Positions 38,212 to 48,026 are shown, numbered from the stretch's first letter. The stretch: 64,000 nucleotides of DNA from Kumtagia ephedrae (GCF_003012745.1 NZ_PXYK01000021.1:61281-125280), one strand, 5' to 3'. Program-made: numbers and translations. The notes: generated by a model from the sequence alone, not told the origin.

Positions 38212-40880
38212 TGCTCGCAGCGCTTCCCGCCGCGACGCCGATGATGGAGCAGTACATCGAGATCAAGGCGGCGAATCCCGATTCGCTGCTATTCTACCGC
38301 ATGGGCGATTTCTACGAGCTGTTCTTCGACGACGCCGAGGTGGCATCGCGGGCGCTCGGCATCGTGCTCACCAAGCGGGGCAAGCACCAGGGTTCTGACA
38401 TCCCCATGTGCGGCGTGCCGATCCACGCCGCCGACGACTATTTGCAGAAGCTGATCGGGCTCGGCCACCGCGTCGCCGTGTGCGAGCAGATCGAGGACCC
38501 CGCGGAGGCCAAGAAGCGCGGCTCGAAATCGGTGGTGCGCCGCGACGTGGTGCGGCTGGTGACCCCCGGCACCATCACCGAGGACAGACTGCTTTCGCCG
38601 GCCGAATCCAACTTCCTGATGGCGCTCGGCCGGGTCAAGGGCGGCGGCTTCGCGCTCGCCTGGCTGGAGCTGTCGACCGGCCTTTTCCGGGTGACGGAGA
38701 CCACCGCCGACCGGCTGGTCGCCGACGTCTTCCGCATCGACCCGCGCGAGCTGATCGTCGCCGAGCCGGTGTTCTTCGATCCCGAGCTGAAGCCGGTGTT
38801 CGATCTGCTCGGCCGCGTCGCCAGCCCGCAGCCGCCGAGCCTGTTCGATTCGGCTTCCGCCGCCGACCGCATCGCCCGCTTCTACCGCGTCGCCACGCCG
38901 GACGGCTTCGCCAGCTTCGGCCGGGCGGAGCTGTCGGCGATCTCCGGCATCATCGCTTTCGTCGAGAAGACGCAGAAGGCCGAGCGCCCGCCGCTCGGCG
39001 TGCCCGAGCGCGAGGCGGCCGGCTCGACGCTGTTCATCGACGCCGCGACGCGCGCCAATCTGGAGCTGGTGCGCACGCTGTCGGGCAGCCGCGACGGTTC
39101 GCTGCTCTATGCGATCGACCGCACCGTGACCGGCGCCGGGGCGCGCCTGCTGGCCGAGCGGCTGACCTCGCCGCTGACGGCGCCGGCCGCGGTCAATGCC
39201 CGGCTCGATTCGGTTTCCTGGCTGGTCGAGGAGACCGACCTGCGCGAGGGACTGCGCGCGCTGCTCAAGGGCCTCGCCGACATGCCGCGGGCGCTGACCC
39301 GGCTGGCGCTCAATCGCGGCGGCCCGCGCGACCTCGGCGCGCTTGCCGCCGGTCTCGACGCCGCCGCGCAGGTTCGCCACCTGCTGGCGGCTGCCTCGCC
39401 TCCCGCCGAGATCGCATCGGCGCTGACGGCCATCGCCGACCTGCCCGTCTCCTTCGCCGAGCGGCTGGCGCGGGCGCTCGCCGACGAGACGCCGCTGCTC
39501 AAGCGCGACGGCGGCTTCGTGCGGCCGGGCTGGAACGCCGAGCTCGACGAGATGCGGGCCTTGCGCGACGAATCGCGAAAAGTCATCGCCGGCATGGAGC
39601 GCGACCTCATTGAGGAGACGGGCGTCCGTTCGCTGAAGATCCGCCACAACAACGTGCTCGGCTACTACATCGAGGTGACGGCAAACCATCAGGCGGCGTT
39701 GAGCGGGACCGACGCGCTGCGCGCCCGCTTCATCCATCGCCAGACCATGGCGAGCGCCATGCGCTTCACCACGACCGGGCTTGCCGATCTCGAGACCAGG
39801 ATCGTCAATGCCGCCGACCGGGCGCTGGCGATCGAGCTCGGCGTGTTCGACGAACTGGTCGCCGAAGCCGTCGGCCATGCCGAGACCATTCGCGCCGGAG
39901 CGGCGGCGCTCGCCGTCCTCGACGTTTCGGCGGCGCTGGCGGCGCTCGCCGCCGACGAGCGCTGGACGCGGCCGATTGTCGACGACAGCCTGACCTTGGA
40001 GATCGAGGGCGGCCGTCACCCCGTGGTCGAACAGTCGCTGCGCCGCATCTCCGGCCAACCCTTCGTCGCCAACGACTGCGACCTGTCGCCGGCCGAAACG
40101 GGCAAGTTCGGCGCCATCTGGCTGCTTACCGGACCCAATATGGGCGGCAAGTCGACCTTCCTGCGGCAGAACGCGCTGATCGCCATCCTGGCGCAGGCCG
40201 GCTGCTTCGTGCCGGCGGCACGCGCGCATATCGGTGCGGTCGACCGGCTGTTCTCGCGCGTCGGCGCTTCGGACGACCTGGCGCGCGGCCGCTCCACCTT
40301 CATGGTCGAGATGGTCGAGACGGCGGCCATCCTCAACCAGGCCGGCGAGCGCTCGCTGGTCATCCTCGACGAGATCGGCCGCGGCACCGCCACCTTCGAC
40401 GGCCTCTCCATCGCCTGGGCGGCGGTGGAATATCTGCACGAGAAGAACCGTTGCCGGGCGCTGTTCGCCACGCATTTCCACGAGATGACGGCGCTGGCCG
40501 AGAAGCTGCCGCGGCTCCACAACGCCACCATGCGGGTGAAGGAGTGGGAGGGCGAGGTGATCTTCCTGCACGAGGTCGGCAAGGGCGCGGCCGACCGCTC
40601 CTACGGCATCCAGGTGGCGCGGCTGGCCGGCCTGCCGGCAGCCGTGGTCGAGCGCGCGCGCGAGGTGCTGCACCGGCTGGAGAGCGGCGAAACTTCCGGC
40701 AAGGCCGACCGGCTGGTCGACGACCTGCCGCTGTTTTCCGTGGCGGCGCGGCGCGAGGCGCCGAAGCCGGACAAGCCCGACCTGCTGCGCGAGGCGGTGG
40801 CCGCGCTCAACCCGGACGAGATGACGCCGCGCGAGGCGCTGGAGGCGCTGTACAGGCTGAAGGGGAAGGCGGGCGGATAG
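38148..40880 (+). CDS. mutS: DNA mismatch repair ATPase MutS
   Basis: Recognises mismatches and small loops. The mismatch-contacting motif [11 protein letters not shown] lies about 50 residues in. ATPase motifs are Walker [10 protein letters not shown] near 665 and Walker [17 protein letters not shown] near 738, with the THFHEMTAL segment after it. Length is 910 residues from ATG 38148, while homology to other MutS proteins begins only around [12 protein letters not shown], about 30 residues later. The intervening residues are encoded by a palindromic repeat. Start is therefore uncertain: ATG 38142 or 38148, or GTG 38211 just before the conserved part. Everything downstream is normal. Confidence 0.93.
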   Translation: MNLEGGVRHTPTPIPSPQGGGVLAALPAATPMMEQYIEIKAANPDSLLFYRMGDFYELFFDDAEVASRALGIVLTKRGKHQGSDIPMCGVPIHAADDYLQKLIGLGHRVAVCEQIEDPAEAKKRGSKSVVRRDVVRLVTPGTITEDRLLSPAESNFLMALGRVKGGGFALAWLELSTGLFRVTETTADRLVADVFRIDPRELIVAEPVFFDPELKPVFDLLGRVASPQPPSLFDSASAADRIARFYRVATPDGFASFGRAELSAISGIIAFVEKTQKAERPPLGVPEREAAGSTLFIDAATRANLELVRTLSGSRDGSLLYAIDRTVTGAGARLLAERLTSPLTAPAAVNARLDSVSWLVEETDLREGLRALLKGLADMPRALTRLALNRGGPRDLGALAAGLDAAAQVRHLLAAASPPAEIASALTAIADLPVSFAERLARALADETPLLKRDGGFVRPGWNAELDEMRALRDESRKVIAGMERDLIEETGVRSLKIRHNNVLGYYIEVTANHQAALSGTDALRARFIHRQTMASAMRFTTTGLADLETRIVNAADRALAIELGVFDELVAEAVGHAETIRAGAAALAVLDVSAALAALAADERWTRPIVDDSLTLEIEGGRHPVVEQSLRRISGQPFVANDCDLSPAETGKFGAIWLLTGPNMGGKSTFLRQNALIAILAQAGCFVPAARAHIGAVDRLFSRVGASDDLARGRSTFMVEMVETAAILNQAGERSLVILDEIGRGTATFDGLSIAWAAVEYLHEKNRCRALFATHFHEMTALAEKLPRLHNATMRVKEWEGEVIFLHEVGKGAADRSYGIQVARLAGLPAAVVERAREVLHRLESGETSGKADRLVDDLPLFSVAARREAPKPDKPDLLREAVAALNPDEMTPREALEALYRLKGKAGG

Positions 40881-40905
40881 GTGCAGGTGCCTGGCCGGTG
40901 GCTCC

Positions 40906-40967
40906 TTGACAGGTGACGGGAAAGATGCCACATAATCTGTCACATGGAAGTGTAGAAAGATGTGGCA
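40906..40967 (+). promoter_or_regulatory. Promoter and operator repeats of the toxin-antitoxin operon
   Basis: TTGACA (40906-40911) and CATAAT (40931-40936) form a candidate promoter with long 19-base spacing. TGCCACAT (40926-40933) and TGTCACAT (40938-40945) are direct repeats, and ATGTGGCA (40960-40967) is the inverted copy of the first. They overlap the -10 and the antitoxin start, as expected for autoregulation by the antitoxin or toxin-antitoxin complex. Binding is inferred from placement. Confidence 0.5.
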
Positions 40968-41405
40968 ATGATGACCTCAAGGGATCATCCCGGCGGTTTT
41001 GAAGAAAGCGCCACTCCCTATCTCGCACCGACTCCCGTCCATCTGCCGGCAGGCCGGGCTGCGAGCCTCTTCGGCACGGACGGAATGGTCGACATAGATC
41101 ATGTGGTGGAGCGCTTCGGCATGTCGAAGGGGCAGTTCGCAGAGACCATCGGACTGGCGCCGGAAACGCTGCGCCGGACCAGCCGCCTGACGGCGGCGAA
41201 GACTCAGTCGAGGATCACGGAGATGCTGGAGATCATTGCACGGGTGACCGGATGGGCCGGGGGCGAGAAGCAGGCGATGGCGTGGTATCGCGCCGAGCCG
41301 ATCCCGGCCTTCGGCGGCCGCACGGCGGAAAGCCTCGTCAAGGACGGCAAGGCAAATGCCGTGCGTGACTATCTCGATCATGTCGCCATGGGCGGCTTTG
41401 CTTGA
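40968..41405 (+). CDS. MbcA/ParS/Xre-type antitoxin
   Basis: Antitoxin of 145 residues. A helix-turn-helix-like N-terminal half (VVERFGMSKGQFAETIGLAPETLRR, split near residue 50) is followed by the C-terminal toxin-binding (DUF2384) domain with EIIARVTGWAGGEKQAMAWY and the AEPIPAFGGRTAESLVKDGK motif. It neutralises the adjacent RES toxin; its stop overlaps the toxin start by four bases (TTGA). The start was set at the first ATG of a GTG-GCA-ATG-ATG run; the GTG at 40962 or the next ATG are alternatives. Confidence 0.85.
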   Translation: MMTSRDHPGGFEESATPYLAPTPVHLPAGRAASLFGTDGMVDIDHVVERFGMSKGQFAETIGLAPETLRRTSRLTAAKTQSRITEMLEIIARVTGWAGGEKQAMAWYRAEPIPAFGGRTAESLVKDGKANAVRDYLDHVAMGGFA

Positions 41406-41932
41406 GGTTTGTCGGCGACTGCTACCGGGCGCATCATCCGAAATGGTCGTTCTCGCCGCTGTCCGGCGGTGGGGCCAAAGTCCATGGCGGGCGCTTCAAT
41501 CCGAAGGGAACCGCAGCGCTCTATCTCGGCCTGACGATCGAAGGCGCGGTGATCGAAGCGGCGCAAGGCTTTGCCGCGAAGCTCGAACCGCTGACCGTCT
41601 GCCTCTACGAAATCGATTGCGACGACATCCTCGATCTCACAACCCCCGAAGCGCAAGCAGCGGCCGGCGTCGCGCCGGGCGACTTGGCCTGTGCATGGGC
41701 GCTCGACGTCGCGGAGGGGCGCCAGCCCGCGTCATGGAACCTGGCCAGGCGCCTGATCGGGCGCAGCTGTGCCGGCATCCTGGTGCCCTCCTTCGCGCGC
41801 GGCGCCCGCGCGGACATGCGCAATCTCGTCCTGTGGAAATGGCGACCGGAACTGCCGTGGCGCGTCATGGTCCACGATCCGTCCGGACGGCTGCCCAAGA
41901 ATCTGCTGTCGTGGGAGATGCAGGGCCGCTGA
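41402..41932 (+). CDS. RES-domain toxin (NAD+-degrading type)
   Basis: RES toxin of 176 residues, starting with TTG that overlaps the antitoxin stop. The conserved active-site residues of the family are present: Arg31 in GGRFNPKGTAALYL, Tyr41 and Glu52 in AVIEAAQG, and the Ser in the LVPSFARG segment near 123. RES toxins such as MbcT deplete NAD+ by phosphorolysis or hydrolysis with an ADP-ribosyltransferase-like fold. All residues look intact, so the toxin is probably active and held by the upstream antitoxin. The pair is likely chromosomal and mobile in origin. Confidence 0.85.
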   Translation: MRFVGDCYRAHHPKWSFSPLSGGGAKVHGGRFNPKGTAALYLGLTIEGAVIEAAQGFAAKLEPLTVCLYEIDCDDILDLTTPEAQAAAGVAPGDLACAWALDVAEGRQPASWNLARRLIGRSCAGILVPSFARGARADMRNLVLWKWRPELPWRVMVHDPSGRLPKNLLSWEMQGR

Positions 41933-41953
41933 CGATGATCGGTCCGGGTCTTG

Positions 41954-43129
41954 CTAGCCGCTGCCGAGCCTTCGCACCAGCCCGGCCGGCAGCTTCTTCG
42001 CAAAATCCCGGGCCAGCGGGCGGGCGCGCTTCAGCACCGCCTCGCAATACAGCCGGCCGCGGGGGGTGAACACGTAAGCTAGATCCTGGACGCCGGTCTC
42101 GCCGTCGGCGTGGCGCAGCTTGTAGGGATCGGCGGGCGCCAGCATGTCGAAGGTGGCCGAGCCGCGCTGCCGGGCCGTCGCGAAGACGTGATGGATGAGG
42201 ATGCTGCCGATGCCCTCGCGCTCGCAGTCGGGATCGGATGCGATGACATGGCCGAAGCTGCTGCCCTTGCAGTCGAAGGACAGATCGATGCCGATCGGCC
42301 GGCCGTCGCGCTCGATGGTGGAGATGCGCAGCGCCGAGTCCGGATCGGCGGCGCAGTCCTCGAAAAAGGCGACGAAGCGCGGGTCGGACATGGTCGGCGA
42401 CAGGATCGCATTGCGCTTCAGCCAATCGCGCTTGAAGGCGACGGCCTGCCGCGCCAGCCCGGCCGCCTCGCCCGGCGGCAGGCTGCGCAGGGCAATCTCT
42501 CCCAATTCGGCGAGACGGCGCAGCCGGCGGCGATAGGCGGAGCGTTCCCGCGCCGGATAGGCGGTACCCGGCCCGTCGGAGCCGACGCGCCCGGCAAGGT
42601 CTGCGAACGGCGCCTGGCTCTGGCTCAGGAGGACGGGACGGCGGGGTGCCTGTATGCCGAGCAACGCCGAATCGGCGCGTATCTTCTGGGCAAGGAAGAG
42701 ATCGGCGCCGGAGCGGTCCAGCGCCGACCACGCAGCCGCCACCACCTCCGCGTCGATCCCAGGCTCGGCCAAGACATCGCCGAACTGCGCCACCGGAGCG
42801 CCCATGACCTGCAGCACGCAAACGCCGAAGCGCCGCCGCAGGACCAGCGGCCAGAGCATGACGATGCGGCCGTCCCGCCGCGCGACCACCACATGCGGCG
42901 TCATGCCCGGCTCGAGATAGTGCCGGGCCCAGTGCGTCAGGAAGGCGTGGCTCTGGAACACCTGCTGCGGCAGGCCGGCGCGCGCGAAAAATGCGTCCCA
43001 TTCGGGCCGCAGGGCTGCGAGACCGGCGGTCGTGGCGACGACCTCGATCCCCTGCCCGACAGCCGGCGCGACCGGCCGGGCCGTCGCGACGGAGACCGAT
43101 CCCGCCGTCAGGATGCCGGGATCGCTCAT
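41954..43129 (-). CDS. CelD/BcsL-like GNAT-fold acetyltransferase
   Basis: Protein of 391 residues with the double-GNAT (Acetyltransf_6, FemAB-like) architecture. The N-terminal half has LRPEWDAFFARAG and QVFQSHAFLTHWARHYLEPG near 55-85 and HVVVARRDGRIVMLWPLVLR near 90. The C-terminal half has FKRDWLKRNAIL, DGRPIGIDLSFDCKG and the TFDMLAPADPYKLRHADGE motif near 325. In relatives this C-terminal motif marks cellulose- or polysaccharide-linked acyltransferases of unknown substrate. The start MSDPGIL overlaps the stop of the upstream gene by four bases; the longer frame is rejected. Confidence 0.75.
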   Translation of the reverse strand: MSDPGILTAGSVSVATARPVAPAVGQGIEVVATTAGLAALRPEWDAFFARAGLPQQVFQSHAFLTHWARHYLEPGMTPHVVVARRDGRIVMLWPLVLRRRFGVCVLQVMGAPVAQFGDVLAEPGIDAEVVAAAWSALDRSGADLFLAQKIRADSALLGIQAPRRPVLLSQSQAPFADLAGRVGSDGPGTAYPARERSAYRRRLRRLAELGEIALRSLPPGEAAGLARQAVAFKRDWLKRNAILSPTMSDPRFVAFFEDCAADPDSALRISTIERDGRPIGIDLSFDCKGSSFGHVIASDPDCEREGIGSILIHHVFATARQRGSATFDMLAPADPYKLRHADGETGVQDLAYVFTPRGRLYCEAVLKRARPLARDFAKKLPAGLVRRLGSG

Positions 43130-43764
43130 CCGCCGCCACGCATATAGGCGAGCAGCCGCTTCGGCCCGGCCAGCGGGAAGCGCAGCAGGTACGGTCCGAG
43201 CAGCAGCGGATGGCGCGCCGCGAAGGGTGCGTCCTGCTCGACGAGGTGGCGGATGGCGAGCACCGGCAACGGCGCCCTGAGCGGCCTGAACTCGGGGTTC
43301 CACAGGCCCGGTGCGTCATTGGTGGCGTGCATGAAGCCGATCATGCGGAAGCGGGCGAGCGAATAGAACTTGTGGCGGCGCTGCACCGCCTGCAGCATGG
43401 CGATGCCCTCGGGCGAGGCGCAGTTCGGAAAGCCGACGATGACGGTGCGGAAATGGCGCATGGACGGCTTGCAGGGGATCGCCTCCAGATCGGAAAACCC
43501 CTGGCGGATCAGCCGAAAGGCCTCTTCCTCATCGCCGGGTCCGGCCGGGGAGATGGCGAGGCGGACCGTATCCAGCTTGGCTGCCTGCCTGGTGAACGGG
43601 CAAACGGCGCCGGTGCGGCCGAGATCGGCATGGCCGCGCATCAGATAGGCCTCGACCCAGCCGCGCAGCGTCGCCAGCGCGTCGTCGCCGGTCTCCGCGG
43701 CACGCGCTTCCTGCATGGTCAGCAAAGCTGTGCCGACAGCCGGCCTGGCAACCCTGTCAAGCAT
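43126..43764 (-). CDS. Conserved protein of unknown function, coupled to the CelD-like gene
   Basis: Soluble protein of 212 residues. I do not recognise a firm family, though it may be a DUF6875-type protein. Visible features are GAVCPFTRQAAKLDTVRLAI near 52-71, a conserved-looking Cys-Pro; RHFRTVIVGFPNC near 105; YSLARFRMIGFMHATND near 135; and a Pro/Leu-rich C-terminus with LPVLAIRHLVEQDAPF. The start at 43764 has GAGGAAGAG about ten bases upstream; an ATG nine codons earlier is possible. It overlaps the acetyltransferase start by four bases, so the two are almost surely translated together and act in one process. Confidence 0.65.
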   Translation of the reverse strand: MLDRVARPAVGTALLTMQEARAAETGDDALATLRGWVEAYLMRGHADLGRTGAVCPFTRQAAKLDTVRLAISPAGPGDEEEAFRLIRQGFSDLEAIPCKPSMRHFRTVIVGFPNCASPEGIAMLQAVQRRHKFYSLARFRMIGFMHATNDAPGLWNPEFRPLRAPLPVLAIRHLVEQDAPFAARHPLLLGPYLLRFPLAGPKRLLAYMRGGG

Positions 43765-44074
43765 GACATCCACTCTTCCTCGACGTTGCATGGAAGACTA
43801 GCGCTTGTCGCTTGCCGAATGATTGAGCGGCTGCCGCGAAGCAGGCTCTTGCGAGATCATGGTTTCCGGATGGTTTCCAGGCGTTGCAAAAATCATGCTT
43901 TTCGGGGTCCGGCGACCGACGTGCCGGCCGGATGGCGCTGCCTTTCACCCAAGATCGACAGGGCCAGCGGCCGCCATCGATCATGCCTCGGCAGCGAATC
44001 CCGGTGCTTTTCGTTGACTTGGCGGCGGCGAGGCCGCACTGACTCCTCTATCGTAACCGCATGAATCAGTTCGC
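43765..44074. other. Divergent intergenic region before dapE
   Basis: This 310-base gap separates the unknown/CelD-like pair (minus) from dapE (plus). A TTGACT hexamer at 44014 could be a -35, but no acceptable -10 follows at normal spacing. A five-codon frame ATG...GCATGA (44061-44078) overlaps the dapE ATG and is probably chance. Nothing else recognised. Confidence 0.45.
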
Positions 44075-45262
44075 ATGAACCTGCCGACCGATCCCGCCGA
44101 AAACCTCGCTTCGCTGATCCGCTGCCCGTCGGTCACGCCGGCCGAGGGCGGCGCGCTGGCGGCGCTGGCGGCGATGCTCGAGCCGATGGGCTTTGCCGTC
44201 GACCGTCCGGTGTTTTCCGAGGAGGGCACGCCCGACATCGAGAACCTCTATGCGCGGCTCTCCGGCAACGGCCCGCATCTGATGTTCGCCGGCCACACCG
44301 ACGTCGTGCCGGTCGGCGATGCCGACGCGTGGACGCACCCGCCCTTCGCCGCGGACATCCGCAACGGCGAGATGATCGGCCGGGGTGCCGTCGACATGAA
44401 GGGCGGCATCGCCTGCTTCGTCGCGGCCTTGGCGCGGCACCTGGCCGACGGCACCCGCCCGCGCGGGTCGGTGTCGCTGCTGATCACCGGCGACGAGGAA
44501 GGGCCGGCGATCAACGGCACGACGAAGCTGCTCGACTGGGCGGCGGCGCGCGGCGAGACATGGGACGCGGCGATCGTCGGCGAGCCGACCAATCCGGACG
44601 CGATCGGCGACATGATCAAGATCGGCCGGCGCGGCTCGCTGTCGGGGGAGGTCACGGTCCACGGACGTCAGGGCCATGTCGCCTATCCGCATCTGGCCGA
44701 CAATCCGGTGCGCGGGCTGCTCTCGCTGGTGGATGCGCTGCTCGAACCCTCCTTCGACGGCGGCACGAAGGATTTCCAGCCCACCAATCTGGAGATCACT
44801 TCCATCGACGTCGGCAACCCGGCGGTGAACGTCATTCCGGCGCGGGCGAAGGCGACTTTCAACATCCGCTTCAACGACAGCTGGGAGGCCGAGACGATCC
44901 AGGCCGAGATCCACAACCGCCTCGATACGGCTGCCGGCCGGCGCAAATACCGCAAGGGCCGCACGGACAGAATCGACTTCGATCTCGTCTGGCGCGACCG
45001 TCCGAGCCATGTGTTCCTGACCCGCGACGAACGCCTCGTCGAGACCCTGTCGGCCTCCGTCGCGGCGGTGACCGGGCGCACGCCCGCGCTCTCCACGTCG
45101 GGGGGCACGTCGGATGCGCGCTTCATCAAGGATTTCTGCCCGGTGGTCGAGTTCGGCCTGGTCGGCAAGACCATGCACATGGTGGACGAGCGCGTCGCCC
45201 TTTCCGACCTGGAAACGCTGACCCGAATCTACCAGCGTTTCCTGCAGGACTGGTTCGGGTGA
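44075..45262 (+). CDS. dapE: Succinyl-diaminopimelate desuccinylase
   Basis: Hydrolyses N-succinyl-L,L-diaminopimelate in lysine and peptidoglycan precursor synthesis. It has 395 residues, somewhat above the 375 of E. coli. M20 metallopeptidase ligands are visible: His in LMFAGHTDVVPVGD near 71, Asp in GRGAVDMKGGIACF near 104, the Glu pair in ITGDEEGPAINGT near 138, and the C-terminal His in GKTMHMVDE near 365. The dimerisation domain spans ~185-300. A membrane-protein gene follows four bases after its stop, and convergent truA comes next, as in other rhizobia. Confidence 0.94.
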   Translation: MNLPTDPAENLASLIRCPSVTPAEGGALAALAAMLEPMGFAVDRPVFSEEGTPDIENLYARLSGNGPHLMFAGHTDVVPVGDADAWTHPPFAADIRNGEMIGRGAVDMKGGIACFVAALARHLADGTRPRGSVSLLITGDEEGPAINGTTKLLDWAAARGETWDAAIVGEPTNPDAIGDMIKIGRRGSLSGEVTVHGRQGHVAYPHLADNPVRGLLSLVDALLEPSFDGGTKDFQPTNLEITSIDVGNPAVNVIPARAKATFNIRFNDSWEAETIQAEIHNRLDTAAGRRKYRKGRTDRIDFDLVWRDRPSHVFLTRDERLVETLSASVAAVTGRTPALSTSGGTSDARFIKDFCPVVEFGLVGKTMHMVDERVALSDLETLTRIYQRFLQDWFG

Positions 45263-45266
45263 CGCC

Positions 45267-45854
45267 ATGCTGGCCGGCGCCGAGATCCAGAGCGGACTGT
45301 CGGGAGCCTGGCGCATGATGGCCGGCCGCGCCGACGGGTTGCGGCTGCTCGATCTGTCGGCGGACGGTTTCTGGAACTCCTTCTTCGCTATCCTCGTCGC
45401 CGCGCCGGCCATGGCGCTCGGCTGGGTCATGCTCGCGGACCAGGTCTCCGACGTCCAGATGGCCTCGCGCGGCGGCCTCGTCGTCCGCTATGCGCTGCGC
45501 GATCTCGGCACGTGGGTGCTGCCGCTGATCGGCTTCGCGCTAGCGGCGAAGCCGGCCGGCCTTGCCGACCGCTTCGTCCCTTATGTGGTCGCCTCCAACT
45601 GGGGCTCGGCGCTGCTGGTCTGGCTGACCCTGCCGCCGACCATCCTCGCGATGCTGGCGCCCGGCGCCACCGACTTCGTCACGCTGCTGTCGCTGCTCTT
45701 CTACGGCGCCTCGCTGTTTCTCGGATGGCGGCTGACCAATGCCGCGATCGGACGCGGCCCGGCCATGGCGAGCGCCGTCTTCGCCGCCATGTTCGTTGCG
45801 TCGCTGATGGTGCTGCTGGCGCTTCAGGCGTTGCTCGGCCTGTCCGCCCCGTAG
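45267..45854 (+). CDS. Conserved membrane protein of unknown function
   Basis: Protein of 195 residues with five predicted helices: near 30-52 ([20 protein letters not shown]), 72-92, 105-128, 130-150 and 165-190. The soluble N-terminus ([20 protein letters not shown]) is short. No catalytic motif is visible. It begins four bases after dapE and is probably co-transcribed with it. Its last 31 bases overlap the 3' end of truA on the opposite strand. Homologues are usually annotated only as hypothetical or transporter-like. Confidence 0.75.
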   Translation: MLAGAEIQSGLSGAWRMMAGRADGLRLLDLSADGFWNSFFAILVAAPAMALGWVMLADQVSDVQMASRGGLVVRYALRDLGTWVLPLIGFALAAKPAGLADRFVPYVVASNWGSALLVWLTLPPTILAMLAPGATDFVTLLSLLFYGASLFLGWRLTNAAIGRGPAMASAVFAAMFVASLMVLLALQALLGLSAP

Positions 45855-46600
45855 TCGACCCCGACCAGATAGAGGCCGTCGGGCGGCGCCACCTGGCCGC
45901 AGGCGGCGCGGTCGCGCGCGGCGAGCGCCGCCGCCAGGTCGGCTGCGTTCCAGACACCCTCGCCGACCCGCTTCAGCGAGCCGACCATGGAGCGCACCTG
46001 GTTGTGCAGGAAGGAGCGGGCGGCGGCGCGCACCTCGATGAGGTCGCCGGTGCGGCTGACATCGAGCCGGTCGAGCGTGCGCAGCGGGCTGTCGGCCTGG
46101 CACTGGGCGGAGCGGAAGGTGGTGAAGTCGTGCCGGCCGACCAGTTCCTGCGCCGCTTCCTGCATGGCCCCGGCGTCCAGCGGCTTCGGCACCCACCAGG
46201 CGCGGCCCTTCTCCAGCGCCGTCGGGCTGCGGCGGTTGAGGATGCGGTAGAGATAGCGGCGGCCGGTCGCCGAAAATCGCGCGTCGAAGTCCGGGCCGAC
46301 CATCGAAGCGGCGAGGATGACGACGCTGTCCCCGGCCGATTGCAGGTGCGCATTGACCGCGTCGCGCACCGTGTCGGCCGGCCAGTCGCGAACGAGATCG
46401 ACATGGGCGACCTGGGCGGTGGCGTGGACGCCGGCGTCGGTTCGGCCGGCGGCGCGCAGGGAGACGGTCTCGCCGCAAAAACCCTTGACCGCGCGCTCGA
46501 CCGCCTCCTGCACCGAGCGCGGCCCGTCCTGCCGCTGCCAGCCCGCATAGGGCCGTCCGTCATATTCGATGTCGAGGCGGTAGCGCGGCATGGCGTTCAC
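45824..46600 (-). CDS. truA: tRNA pseudouridine(38-40) synthase
   Basis: Converts uridines 38, 39 and 40 of tRNA anticodon arms to pseudouridine; 258 residues, normal length. The catalytic aspartate lies in [20 protein letters not shown] near residue 52, and the C-terminal half carries [18 protein letters not shown] near 195. It starts [20 protein letters not shown] (an ATG two codons upstream is the annotated start). Its start overlaps the GNAT gene stop by four bases, forming fmt-GNAT-truA. Confidence 0.95.
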   Translation of the reverse strand: MNAMPRYRLDIEYDGRPYAGWQRQDGPRSVQEAVERAVKGFCGETVSLRAAGRTDAGVHATAQVAHVDLVRDWPADTVRDAVNAHLQSAGDSVVILAASMVGPDFDARFSATGRRYLYRILNRRSPTALEKGRAWWVPKPLDAGAMQEAAQELVGRHDFTTFRSAQCQADSPLRTLDRLDVSRTGDLIEVRAAARSFLHNQVRSMVGSLKRVGEGVWNAADLAAALAARDRAACGQVAPPDGLYLVGVDYGADRPSNA

Positions 46601-47094
46601 AGGTCCGCGAAGGCGGCGGCGTAGACGAGCCGCCCGGTGGCGGGCGCCGCGCCCCAGGCGAGCGCCTGCAGTGCGTCGCCCTGGTAATCGCTGGCGAAAA
46701 GCCGGGCGCGCTCGTGCCGATAGCCGAAACGGCCGTAATAAGCAGGGTCGCCGAGCACCACGGAGAGCTCTTCTCCGGCCGCCGCGAGGCGGCGATGCGC
46801 CTCCTCGACCAGCGCGCTTCCGATGCCGGCACGCTGAAGAGCCGGATCGACGGCGAGCGGCGCAAGCGCCACCGCCGGGAACAGCATGCCGTCGCCGTCG
46901 ACCAGAAGCCGCGAGAACAGGACGTGGCCGACGATGCGACCGTCCGTCTCGGCAACCAGTTCGAGCACGGCATCGCCGTCCGCCGCCAGCCGATCGACGA
47001 GGTCGGCTTCCAGCGGCTGCCCGAACGCCCGCTCGACCAGCGCATGGATGGCGGCGCGATCACCGGCACTGGCTGGCCTGATCATCGGGGTCAT
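46597..47094 (-). CDS. GNAT-family N-acetyltransferase
   Basis: Acetyltransferase of 165 residues, single GNAT domain. Acetyl-CoA-binding region [20 protein letters not shown] near 70-90 contains the motif A (Q/R-x-x-G-x-G/A), followed by [19 protein letters not shown] near 120, a segment typical of the YhbS-like branch. It overlaps fmt upstream and truA downstream by four bases each, so it is translationally coupled to both. Substrate unknown; YhbS-like members may modify proteins or small amines. Confidence 0.83.
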   Translation of the reverse strand: MTPMIRPASAGDRAAIHALVERAFGQPLEADLVDRLAADGDAVLELVAETDGRIVGHVLFSRLLVDGDGMLFPAVALAPLAVDPALQRAGIGSALVEEAHRRLAAAGEELSVVLGDPAYYGRFGYRHERARLFASDYQGDALQALAWGAAPATGRLVYAAAFADL

Positions 47095-48026
47095 GGCAGA
47101 TGGTCTCCACGCGCCAGCTTGGCGCCGCGCAGGAACTCGACGGCTTCGACCGGCCGGCCGCCGGCACGCTGCACCTCGACCAGCCGCACGGCGCCGCCGC
47201 CGCAGGCGACGGTCAGCCCGTCGTCGAGAACAGTGCCGGGCTCGCCCTTCCCTTCGCCCATGGTGGACCGCAGCAGCTTCAGCCGCTCGCGCCGTCCGCC
47301 CGCCTCGAACTCGCACCAGGCGCCGGGAAAAGGCGACAGGCCGCGAATACGATTGTGCACCTCGGTCGCCGGCAGCGACCAGTCGATGCGCGTCTCGGCC
47401 TTGTCGATCTTGCTGGCGTAGGTGACACCGGCATCGGCCTGCGGCGCCAGCGCCAGCCGGCCCGCTTCGAGCGCCGCCATGGCCTCGACCATCAGCGCCG
47501 CGCCTGCCGTGCTCAGCCGGTCATGCAGTTCGCCCGTCGTCTCGTCCGGACCGATCGGCAGCCGCGCCGTCATCGCGACGGGCCCGGTGTCGAGGCCTTC
47601 TTCCATCTTCATCACCATCATGCCGGTCGCGGCGTCGCCGGCCATGATGGCGCGGTGGATGGGGGCCGCGCCCCGCCAGCGCGGCAGCAGCGAGGCGTGG
47701 CCGTTGAAGCAGCCGAGCCGCGGCGCCTCCAGCACGGCGCGCGGCAGCAGCAGTCCATAGGCGACGACGACCGCGACGTCGGCGCCGAGCGCGGCGAATG
47801 CCTCCTGACCGGCCTTGTCTTTCAATGTTGTCGGGCAGCGCACGGGAACGCCCAGCCGCTCCGCCTCCCGCTGCACCGGAGACGGCGTGAGGTCGAGCCC
47901 GCGCCGGCCGGCCGGCCGCGGCGGCTGCGTGTAGACGGCGGCAAGCTCGTGGCCGGCCTCGGCCAGCGCCGCCAGCGTCGGCACGGAAAATTCCGGCGTG
48001 CCCATGAAGATGATGCGAAGCGGCAT
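47091..48026 (-). CDS. fmt: Methionyl-tRNA formyltransferase
   Basis: Formylates initiator Met-tRNA using 10-formyl-tetrahydrofolate; 311 residues. The N-terminus [18 protein letters not shown] is the family start, the folate-site [18 protein letters not shown] lies near 110 with the catalytic His, and [16 protein letters not shown] near 143. The C-terminal OB domain follows residue 210. A longer frame with ten extra codons is rejected. In most alphaproteobacteria def (peptide deformylase) lies next to fmt; here the upstream gene is nhaA on the other strand and no def is visible. Confidence 0.95.
   Translation of the reverse strand: MPLRIIFMGTPEFSVPTLAALAEAGHELAAVYTQPPRPAGRRGLDLTPSPVQREAERLGVPVRCPTTLKDKAGQEAFAALGADVAVVVAYGLLLPRAVLEAPRLGCFNGHASLLPRWRGAAPIHRAIMAGDAATGMMVMKMEEGLDTGPVAMTARLPIGPDETTGELHDRLSTAGAALMVEAMAALEAGRLALAPQADAGVTYASKIDKAETRIDWSLPATEVHNRIRGLSPFPGAWCEFEAGGRRERLKLLRSTMGEGKGEPGTVLDDGLTVACGGGAVRLVEVQRAGGRPVEAVEFLRGAKLARGDHLP

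Noticed and set aside
38289..40943. An 884-codon open frame antisense to mutS
   Set aside because: Composition follows the codon bias of mutS in reverse; no domain is recognisable and mutS is beyond doubt.
44061..44078. Five-codon frame overlapping the dapE start as a leader peptide
   Set aside because: It has no ribosome-binding site or regulatory codons; the overlap is likely chance.
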